Assembly (NCBI GenBank): GCA_011522945.1
Contig: WTHY01000151.1
Span: 1,302 to 10,873, forward strand
Direction: 5' to 3'
DNA: 9,572 nt
Source of the DNA: Alphaproteobacteria bacterium
GTDB lineage: Bacteria; Pseudomonadota; Alphaproteobacteria; Puniceispirillales; Puniceispirillaceae
Both the position numbers and the translations under genes were made by a program. Below are positions 1-4,541 of the stretch, one piece after another. Within the stretch, counting starts at the first letter, position 1. Each line of letters starts with the position of its first letter. The notes beneath the pieces are model-generated. The model did not search any database and was not told the DNA's origin. It was given only the letters and a program-made list of their open reading frames with translations.

Positions 1-90
1 AAATATCCAGCTCAAGCTGGCATGCGGCACTTTATCGAATTTCAAGTTTCGTGGCTGCTGTTCGTGTCATTTAAGATGTTTGGTTTCTAG
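1..90 (+). other. Open reading frame entering from the left edge, possible 3' end of a gene
   Basis: Plus-strand frame 1 is open from the first base to a TAG at 88-90, giving 29 codons. The product would be a short tail rich in aromatic and hydrophobic residues (ending LLFVSFKMFGF), as at the C-terminus of a membrane protein. I do not recognise the family, and an open frame this short can arise by chance. Frames 2 and 3 also stay open for a while (to a TAA at 107-109 and 72-74). If it is a gene end, it would converge on the minus-strand lrp. The imperfect hairpin at 82-102 overlaps its stop codon. Confidence 0.2.
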
Positions 91-102
91 AGTGTCTAAA
101 CC
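82..102. terminator. Weak imperfect hairpin
   Basis: TAGA (88-91) pairs with TCTA (95-98) around a 3-nt loop. After a two-base bulge, GGTT (82-85) pairs with AACC (99-102). It spans the stop of the plus-strand frame ending at 90 and the stop at 96-98 of the minus-strand repeat frame. There is little GC and no T-tract, so a terminator role is only a guess. A second small hairpin, CCAGC (7-11) with GCTGG (16-20), lies nearer the edge. Confidence 0.15.
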
Positions 103-293
103 ATATAGCCATTAACACGCATACAGACATCCACATTGATGGCGGCATGTTCGACCATATTTACAGCTAGTATCATGTCGTTGTTCAGCTTCCTGTTGTT
201 CAACGTCCGGCCGTTCAACTTAACGGGGTTCAACGTCCGGTCGTTCAATTTCCCAGGGTTCAACTTAACAGGGGTCAACTTAACGGGGTTCAC
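96..293 (-). CDS. Dubious small ORF encoding pentapeptide-like repeats
   Basis: A 65-codon minus-strand frame runs from a GTG at 291-293 to a TAG at 96-98. Its first half is a five-residue repeat produced by the 15-bp DNA array: units such as PVKLN, PGKLN, DRTLN, GRTLN and NRKLN, with Leu-Asn nearly invariant. This resembles the periodicity of pentapeptide-repeat proteins, but not their usual A(D/N)LXX consensus. The second half is unique sequence with no recognised domain. I see no good ribosome binding site before the GTG. The frame is the same as that of lrp and stays open back to the lrp TAA at 312-314, so it could only be joined to Lrp by read-through. Differences between repeat units are mostly non-synonymous, which argues against strong protein-level selection. 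Most likely this is non-coding repeat DNA. Confidence 0.15.
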   Translation of the reverse strand: MNPVKLTPVKLNPGKLNDRTLNPVKLNGRTLNNRKLNNDMILAVNMVEHAAINVDVCMRVNGYMV

Positions 294-302
294 CTGCGCA
301 GG
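183..302. repeat. Array of eight tandem 15-bp repeats
   Basis: Eight head-to-tail units of exactly 15 bp begin at 183, 198, 213, 228, 243, 258, 273 and 288. The plus-strand consensus is GTTCAACTTAACGGG. A second subtype has CGTCCGG in the middle (198 and 228) and alternates with the main type, so 198-242 reads B-A-B. The outer units at 183 and 288 and the one at 243 are more diverged. Most units begin with GTTCAAC, itself a hyphenated palindrome. There is no indel in any unit. The array starts just past the end of lrp. Possible roles are a minisatellite, a protein-binding array, or a coding repeat (see the minus-strand frame over it). Confidence 0.9.
293..302. repeat. 10-bp palindrome CCTGCGCAGG at the lrp-proximal end of the repeat array
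   Basis: CCTGCGCAGG is a perfect palindrome in the last, diverged repeat unit. Immediately beyond it, CTGAC (305-309) and GTCAG (315-319) form a 5-bp stem whose 5-nt loop overlaps the lrp stop codon at 312-314. Either could fold at the 3' end of the lrp transcript. Neither is followed by a T-tract, so no terminator is claimed. Confidence 0.35.
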
Positions 303-311
303 GACTGACCC

Positions 312-815
312 TTAGTCAGCCGCCTCATCTGCCTCATCAAGACTAATAGGCACACCAGGCAGGTTTTTCTTTGAGCGGATCGATAATGCTGTTTTCACAT
401 GGCTTACATTTGGGGCCGGGGTTAATTTACTGGTCAAAAATCTCTGAAAATCATCCCAGTCATGTGCAACAATCTTTAGTAAAAAGTCCGTTTCCCCCAT
501 CAGCATGTGGCACTCACGCACATTTTGCCATTCAGACACCATAGCTTCGAATTCCTGAAGGTCAGCTTCAGCCTGACTATTCAGCCCTACAAAGGCAAAA
601 ATAACAACAGAGTAACCAAGTGCTTCAGGTTCAATATCTGCATGATAGCCACGTATAATGTCAGCATCCTCAAGAGCTCGCACACGGCGCAGGCATGGCG
701 GTGCAGAGATACCTGCATTTTTGGCTAATTCCACATTTGTTGTGCGACCATCTGTTTGCAAATCATGCAAAATTCGACGATCAACAGAATCAATTTTGTG
801 TTTTTTTGTCATCAT
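312..815 (-). CDS. Lrp/AsnC family transcriptional regulator
   Basis: This is a 167-residue protein of the usual Lrp/AsnC length. Residues 8-60 form the N-terminal winged helix-turn-helix: an IDSVDRRIL-type first helix, then VELAKNAGIS and the recognition segment PPCLRRVRALE, ending in the typical IIRGY. Residues 68-147 form the RAM effector-binding domain, with the conserved GETDFLLKI segment at 107-115. Proteins of this family are DNA-binding dimers or octamers that respond to amino acids; the ligand cannot be read from the sequence. The C-terminus ends in an acidic tail (DEADEAAD). The start is one of two adjacent ATGs (813-815 or 810-812), with a GAAGGGG ribosome binding site about 10 nt upstream of the first. 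The gene is divergent from the ELM1-family gene across a 91-bp gap with a strong dyad, a natural candidate for autoregulation. Family assignment is firm; specific function is unknown. Confidence 0.95.
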   Translation of the reverse strand: MMTKKHKIDSVDRRILHDLQTDGRTTNVELAKNAGISAPPCLRRVRALEDADIIRGYHADIEPEALGYSVVIFAFVGLNSQAEADLQEFEAMVSEWQNVRECHMLMGETDFLLKIVAHDWDDFQRFLTSKLTPAPNVSHVKTALSIRSKKNLPGVPISLDEADEAAD

Positions 816-845
816 AAACTAGACGCCCCTTCGCAAGGAGTTTAG

Positions 846-882
846 AAAATTGTAGAGGTCTGCGCAACAATATTACAATTTT
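846..882. promoter_or_regulatory. Inverted repeat in the divergent lrp/ELM1 promoter region
   Basis: AAAATTGTA (846-854) and TACAATTTT (874-882) are perfect 9-bp inverted arms separated by 19 bp. Each arm can act as the -10 of one promoter and lies over the -35 of the other. For the plus-strand gene, TTGTAG (850-855), 18 bp, TACAAT (874-879). For minus-strand lrp, TTGTAA (878-873), 18 bp, TACAAT (854-849). Predicted transcript starts would lie about 20-30 nt before each start codon. Lrp-family genes are commonly autoregulated from such sites. The dyad is seen directly; promoter and operator roles are inferred. Confidence 0.5.
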
Positions 883-892
883 TTCGGTATGT

Positions 893-906
893 GAGGGAGA
901 CTCCTC
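893..906 (+). promoter_or_regulatory. Ribosome binding site of the ELM1-family gene, within a small stem
   Basis: AGGGAG (894-899) sits 7 nt before the ATG at 907 and supports that start over the internal Met at codon 17. GAGG (893-896) can pair with CCTC (903-906), which would partly cover the site. The stem is only 4-5 bp, so its effect is probably small. Confidence 0.5.
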
Positions 907-1950
907 ATGGGAGATGCCACTTTGGATCATTTAGATACAAAATTCCACCAGCTTATGGCAGATGAGGATGGGTTTCATGCCTGTTGGATAGTCGCAGATG
1001 GTACTACAGGCATGATGATGCAATCTATTGCCATGGCTGAAGCTCTGGGTAAGGATGCGCCTGTTTTTAAAGCCATTTCGACGCCGATTTTACGACTGCG
1101 TCCACAATTAGGCGCCTGGCCTGGCTGGCCACTTGTTGTTGGTAAAAAGCCAAATTTTCTAAAAGGCAGATTACCAAAATTATTGATCACCACTGGCAGG
1201 CGTATGGCTGGATTTTCCATAGGCATGCGCCGCATATCTCAGGGCAAAACCAAAACGCTGCATATTCAAGATGCACGGGTGCCTGCCCACTATTTTGATC
1301 TTATGGTTGTGCCTGCACATGATCCGCTGGGTCGGGAAGACATAAGGCCAGATAATGTGATTATATCCAAAGCTGCGTTGAATAGACTGACACAGGACCA
1401 TATTCAGCAAGCTGCCGACGCATTGCCTGCGCCCTATCATGAGCGGAAAGGTAAACAGATTTTGCTCATGGTTGGCGGGCGAAACAGACGTTATACACCG
1501 GCCAAAAACGATTTCATTCGCCTTGCCCGCTCAGTGCAAGCACTAGCGCAATCACAGGATGCCAGTGTGATTATCGTCCCCTCTGGACGAACGCCAAAGC
1601 AACATCTTGCCGCTATGATGGCTGAATGCAATCCAGACAGAACGCTATTATGGGATAATGCATCACCAAATCCGTATCCAGGTCTCTTGGGCATTGTGGA
1701 TATGATTGTTGTTACATCTGACTCAGTTAATATGGTGAGTGAGGCGTGTTTAACAGGAAAGCCTGTTTTTGTTGCCGAATTATGTCCAGAGACAGGCCGG
1801 ATTGCTGATTTTCATAGACGTATGAAGCAAGCTGGTCATGCAAGGCCTTTAAATGCGCAACCAGATCTATCGCCACCTGTCATCCTTGACGATATGCCAG
1901 ATATTGCCCGCCAAGTGAAAGAAAAGCTCATCCCTATATTAGAGTCATAA
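907..1950 (+). CDS. Mitochondrial fission ELM1-like family protein (DUF1022)
   Basis: This 347-residue protein matches the bacterial family related to plant ELM1, common in alpha- and gammaproteobacteria. Its fold is related to GT-B glycosyltransferases. Visible family landmarks are the N-terminal WIVADGTTGMMMQS segment (27-40, like the usual W-x-x-x-DG-x-x-G loop), TTGRR (95-99), IQDAR (120-124), VVPAHDPLG (134-142), MVGG (188-191), PSGRTP (225-230) and DSVNMVSEA followed by GKPVFV (272-289). The last block resembles a nucleotide-sugar binding region. There is no signal peptide and no clear membrane segment. The bacterial role is not established; proposed roles concern envelope polysaccharide or cell-surface synthesis, and nothing nearby settles it. 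The start is ATG 907 with AGGGAG 7 nt upstream. It is transcribed alone, divergent from lrp and convergent with msrP. Confidence 0.88.
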   Translation: MGDATLDHLDTKFHQLMADEDGFHACWIVADGTTGMMMQSIAMAEALGKDAPVFKAISTPILRLRPQLGAWPGWPLVVGKKPNFLKGRLPKLLITTGRRMAGFSIGMRRISQGKTKTLHIQDARVPAHYFDLMVVPAHDPLGREDIRPDNVIISKAALNRLTQDHIQQAADALPAPYHERKGKQILLMVGGRNRRYTPAKNDFIRLARSVQALAQSQDASVIIVPSGRTPKQHLAAMMAECNPDRTLLWDNASPNPYPGLLGIVDMIVVTSDSVNMVSEACLTGKPVFVAELCPETGRIADFHRRMKQAGHARPLNAQPDLSPPVILDDMPDIARQVKEKLIPILES

Positions 1951-1987
1951 GCATTTGCTTAAGCTGAATAAGCCTAATGATCAGCTT
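1948..1987 (+). terminator. Hairpins after the ELM1-family gene
   Basis: Two stems follow the stop codon. TAAGCA (1948-1953) and TGCTTA (1956-1961) form a tight palindrome that includes the TAA. AAGCTGA (1961-1967) and TCAGCTT (1981-1987) form a perfect 7-bp stem with a 13-nt loop. The two cannot both form fully because they share base 1961. No real T-tract follows, so intrinsic termination is plausible but weak. The position between convergent genes fits a bidirectional role. Confidence 0.35.
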
Positions 1988-2125
1988 TGCCCAGAGTCTA
2001 TCACAGGCTTTTGGCATATCTAGATAGCGCCCCAATCTAACAGATCACAGCGCATGAGGATGGTCTTGCCCAAAGCTCTATTAGTAAAATAAATCTCTAC
2101 CATTGAAGTTTGGCATATCTTGATA
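1987..2125 (-). repeat. Probable decayed duplicate of the msrP 3' end
   Basis: TTTGGCATATCTAGATA (2010-2026) matches TTTGGCATATCTTGATA (2109-2125) at 16 of 17 bases. A second block follows in the same order: TTGCCCAGAGTCTAT (1987-2001) resembles TTGCCCAAAGCTCTAT (2066-2081). The upstream copy is the C-terminal coding end of msrP (YQDMPN). The other copy is 99 bp away in the same frame and would read YLDMPK on the minus strand. The simplest reading is an old tandem duplication of about 100 bp with later deletion and decay. Confidence 0.4.
2017..2026. repeat. 10-bp palindrome TATCTAGATA
   Basis: This is a perfect palindrome between the convergent ELM1-family and msrP genes, inside the decayed repeat copy. 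The matching copy in msrP has one changed base and is not palindromic. No function is claimed. Confidence 0.3.
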
Positions 2126-3046
2126 CAGATACTGCACCTGTTCTGCATAGCCGTTAAAGACTTCTGTGCGCCGCATTTCATTTGTGCCGAGCATCCGCTC
2201 ATTTGCTTGCGACCAACGTGGGTGATTGTGCCCAGGATGCACATTTGCCCAGAAGCCATATTCTTTTGGTGCTAATTCTTCCCAAAAGCTAACAGGCCGT
2301 TCATCTGTGAATGTGAAACGCACAATAGATTTTATCGACTTAAATCCATATTTCCAAGGCACAACAAGACGTATAGGAGCGCCATTCTGATTTTCCAGAG
2401 GCTTGCCGTAAAGTCCTGTGCCAATGAATGCCAGCTCGTTCATAGCTTCGTCGATAGTGAGGCCTTCTATATAGGGCCATGGGTACCAGCTTTGTTTTTG
2501 GCCTGGCGCCACATCTGTATCTAGAAAGGTTTCCATGCGCAGATATTTTGCACCAGGTTTCGGGCTGGCAAGCTTCACAAGCTCAGCCATGGCAACGCCT
2601 GTCCATGGCACAGCCATCGCCCATGTTTCAACACAGCGATGGCGGTAAAGACGCTCTTCCATATTGCCTAGCTTCTTCACAAGGTCAGCTGCATCGATTT
2701 CCATTGGGTTATCAACCATGCCGTCGATAGTGACCATCCATGGGTCAGTGTTAAGAGCTTTGGCTTTTCGCCAGATATTCTTAGAGGAGCCAAATTCATA
2801 AAAATTTGTATATGTGACAGCATCCATCTCATCCGTCATTGCCCTGTCAAGCTGGTAGGCGGAATTCTGCGCTGCCGGAAACCCTGTGATAGGCGCTGCA
2901 TTTGCCTTGGATAAGAGACCTGAGGCCGCCAGGCCTAGTCCTGTGAAGCCGGCTGTTTTTAGCCATTCACGGCGATTGAGATAGGTCGCTTCATCCGTAG
3001 CAACAGATTCAGGTAGTTCCCAACGCTTTTTTGTACGTAGCAGCAT
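2081..3046 (-). CDS. msrP: Protein-methionine-sulfoxide reductase catalytic subunit MsrP (YedY)
   Basis: MsrP is a periplasmic molybdoenzyme that reduces methionine sulfoxide in oxidised proteins, usually taking electrons from the membrane haem protein MsrQ. The 321-residue product is close to the E. coli enzyme in length. A Tat signal peptide is visible: NRREWLK with twin arginines at 25-26, a hydrophobic stretch (about 31-44) and a likely cleavage after ANA at 48-50. The sulfite-oxidase-type molybdopterin domain follows (about 95-280). The probable molybdenum ligand is Cys138 in RHRCVETWAM. Other family segments are VPWTGV, GAPIRLVVPWKYGFKSIKSI and the C-terminal GYAEQVQYLYQDMP. The ATG at 3044-3046 has AGGAG 8 nt upstream (3055-3059). 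No msrQ is present in the window: the next gene downstream is the convergent ELM1-family gene. Assignment is firm. Confidence 0.95.
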   Translation of the reverse strand: MLLRTKKRWELPESVATDEATYLNRREWLKTAGFTGLGLAASGLLSKANAAPITGFPAAQNSAYQLDRAMTDEMDAVTYTNFYEFGSSKNIWRKAKALNTDPWMVTIDGMVDNPMEIDAADLVKKLGNMEERLYRHRCVETWAMAVPWTGVAMAELVKLASPKPGAKYLRMETFLDTDVAPGQKQSWYPWPYIEGLTIDEAMNELAFIGTGLYGKPLENQNGAPIRLVVPWKYGFKSIKSIVRFTFTDERPVSFWEELAPKEYGFWANVHPGHNHPRWSQANERMLGTNEMRRTEVFNGYAEQVQYLYQDMPNFNGRDLFY

Positions 3047-3078
3047 GCATCTATCTCCTATCCAAATGATATGACCTT

Positions 3079-3108
3079 AGTATCTATGGTGTTCATAGAT
3101 TATGGCAA
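3079..3108 (-). promoter_or_regulatory. Candidate msrP promoter with a 7-bp dyad in its spacer
   Basis: On the plus strand, ATCTATG (3082-3088) and CATAGAT (3094-3100) form a perfect inverted repeat with a 5-bp spacer, 36-54 bp before the msrP start. On the minus strand, TTGCCA (3108-3103) and GATACT (3084-3079), 18 bp apart, are a possible -35 and -10. The dyad would fill the spacer, the usual place for a repressor or a spacer-acting activator. The dyad is observed; the promoter elements are weak matches and the regulator is unknown. Confidence 0.4.
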
Positions 3109-3111
3109 GAG

Positions 3112-3144
3112 AAAGGCGCAGAAATGTCACATTTATGCGCCTTT
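3112..3144 (-). terminator. Long nested hairpin after the aspartate aminotransferase gene
   Basis: AAAGGCGCA (3112-3120) pairs perfectly with TGCGCCTTT (3136-3144). Inside, AAATG (3122-3126) pairs with CATTT (3130-3134) around a TCA loop, leaving only a G/A mismatch. The structure is a nearly continuous 33-nt hairpin with a GC-rich base. It starts 29 bp past the aminotransferase stop. On the minus strand it is followed by TTTCTCTT-like sequence rather than a pure T-tract. It probably terminates the aminotransferase transcript and separates it from msrP. Confidence 0.7.
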
Positions 3145-3172
3145 ACCCAAGAGATATGTATGTCTTGAAATG

Positions 3173-4369
3173 CTAGCTTAGTTTTGAGACTGCCTCAGAA
3201 ATCCGGTCAAGTGATGTCTGCAGGTTTGCATCGCTTGTTGCATAGGAAATCCGAAAATGCGGTGATAAGCCAAAGGCCACACCCTGAACACAGGCAACAC
3301 CAGCAGCCTCAAGTAAATAGGATACAAAGGCGCTATCGTCAGATAGTACTGTGCCATCTGGTGTTTTGCGGCCAATAATACCAGCAATATTCGGATAGAC
3401 ATAAAAGGCGCCATCTGGCATTGCACAGGAAATACCATCAATAGCATTCAGGCCATTCACGACAAGCTGACGGCGACGGTCAAAGGCCTTCAAATTTTCA
3501 GCAATGAAATCCAGAGGTCCATTTAAGGCTGCCAATGCTGCATATTGTGCAACTGAATTTGGGTTGCTTGTGGATTGAGACTGGATTTTGGCAATCGCTT
3601 TGATAAGAGGCTGCGGCCCTGTTGCAAAGCCAATGCGCCAGCCTGTCATGCAATAGCTTTTTGATACACCATTTGAGGTGAGTGTGCGTTCCTGAAGATC
3701 AGGGGCAACCTCAGCCAATGTGGCGAATTTGAAATCACCATAGGTGAGATATTCATACATATCATCAACCAGAATATAGACATGGTTATGGCGGCGCAGC
3801 ACTTCAGCCAAGGCCTTCAAGTCATCAGCTGAATAGCCGGCACCCGTTGGGTTTGACGGAGAGTTTAGGATAAGCCATTTCGTCTTTGGTGTAATTGCCG
3901 CTTCCAGCGCCTCAGCTGTCAGTTTAAAGCCAACTGATTGCGGGCAATCCACAAAGACAGGCTTGCCCTCTGCAAGCAGCACCATGTCTGGATAGGAAAC
4001 CCAATATGGCGCTGGGATGATAACTTCATCACCTGGATTTACAGTTGCCATTAGCGCGTTATATAGAACCTGTTTGCCGCCTGTGCCAACGGTAACCATT
4101 GAAGGTGTGCAGGTGATGTTGTTATCTCGCTGGAACTTATCACAAATAGCCTGCTTTAACTCTGGAATGCCATCTACTGCCGTATAGCGTGTTTTATTTG
4201 CCGCCATAGCCTCTGTTGCTGCCTGCTTAATATGTTCTGGTGTATCAAAGTCAGGCTCACCAGCACCAAGGCCGATCACATCATGACCAGCAGCTTTCAG
4301 CTCAGCTGCTTTGGTTGTAACAGCAATTGTTGGTGATGGCTTAATCAGTGACAGACGATCTGAGAGCAT
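3173..4369 (-). CDS. aatA: Pyridoxal-phosphate aspartate aminotransferase, class I
   Basis: The enzyme transfers the amino group between aspartate and 2-oxoglutarate in the cytoplasm, using pyridoxal phosphate. The 398 residues (from ATG 4369) match the AatA/AspC group of class I aminotransferases. Numbered from that Met, visible landmarks are the N-terminal KPSPTIAV segment, GLGAGEPDFDTP (33-44), PYWVSYPD (121-128), NSPSNPTG with Asn173 (169-176), VDDMYEYL with Asp202 and Tyr205, the lysine forming the Schiff base, Lys237 in SNGVSKSYCMTGWR, and the carboxylate-binding Arg373 in FRISYATS. A GTG lies three codons upstream (4376-4378), but it overlaps the GGAG ribosome binding site, which is 8 nt from ATG 4369; the ATG is therefore preferred. 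Many alphaproteobacterial homologues also transaminate prephenate for phenylalanine and tyrosine synthesis; that cannot be settled here. It is divergent from uvrB. Confidence 0.95.
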   Translation of the reverse strand: MLSDRLSLIKPSPTIAVTTKAAELKAAGHDVIGLGAGEPDFDTPEHIKQAATEAMAANKTRYTAVDGIPELKQAICDKFQRDNNITCTPSMVTVGTGGKQVLYNALMATVNPGDEVIIPAPYWVSYPDMVLLAEGKPVFVDCPQSVGFKLTAEALEAAITPKTKWLILNSPSNPTGAGYSADDLKALAEVLRRHNHVYILVDDMYEYLTYGDFKFATLAEVAPDLQERTLTSNGVSKSYCMTGWRIGFATGPQPLIKAIAKIQSQSTSNPNSVAQYAALAALNGPLDFIAENLKAFDRRRQLVVNGLNAIDGISCAMPDGAFYVYPNIAGIIGRKTPDGTVLSDDSAFVSYLLEAAGVACVQGVAFGLSPHFRISYATSDANLQTSLDRISEAVSKLS

Positions 4370-4377
4370 GAGCGGCA

Positions 4378-4381
4378 CTCC
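4378..4381 (-). promoter_or_regulatory. Ribosome binding site that decides the aatA start
   Basis: The minus strand reads GGAG, then 8 nt, then ATG (4369-4367). The upstream in-frame GTG uses the last G of this motif as its first base, so it could not be read with this site. The site therefore favours the shorter, 398-residue product. Confidence 0.75.
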
Positions 4382-4395
4382 GGTTAGCGTTAATT

Positions 4396-4474
4396 ATCAA
4401 TAATGGACGCGAAATTAGGCCTGTTTCTGCCATTTGTCTATTGGTTTGTATCTGCCTTCTGCAGAATTATTGAT
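4396..4474. promoter_or_regulatory. Inverted ATTATTGAT motifs in the aatA/uvrB divergent region
   Basis: ATCAATAAT (4396-4404) and ATTATTGAT (4466-4474) are perfect 9-bp inverted copies, so each gene sees the same motif reading toward its start. On the aatA side the motif runs into GATAAT (4398-4393), a good -10 match. On the uvrB side it is followed by GATAAA (4477-4482), a weaker match. No convincing -35 was found for either. Most likely these are promoter elements of similar sequence; a shared binding protein is possible. Confidence 0.35.
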
Positions 4475-4541
4475 GTGATAAATTACGAAATGCAAAGCTA
4501 GAGGCCTTTTCATCAGCGTGCACTCTGCTATTTTGAGCTGT

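Noticed and set aside
183..302. Possible tRNA gene, because GGTTCAA resembles a T-loop
   Set aside because: The motif recurs every 15 bp in a tandem array; there is no acceptor stem, anticodon arm or D-arm around any copy.
183..302. Possible CRISPR array
   Set aside because: The units are contiguous 15-bp repeats without unique spacers, and no cas gene is near.
507..728. Plus-strand frame opposite lrp
   Set aside because: It lies wholly inside the well-supported lrp gene on the other strand and shows no domain.
4379..4541. LexA/SOS box upstream of uvrB
   Set aside because: No GTTC-N7-GTTC (GAAC-N7-GAAC) or CTG-N10-CAG pattern was found by eye; the CTGCAG at 4459-4464 is only a short palindrome.
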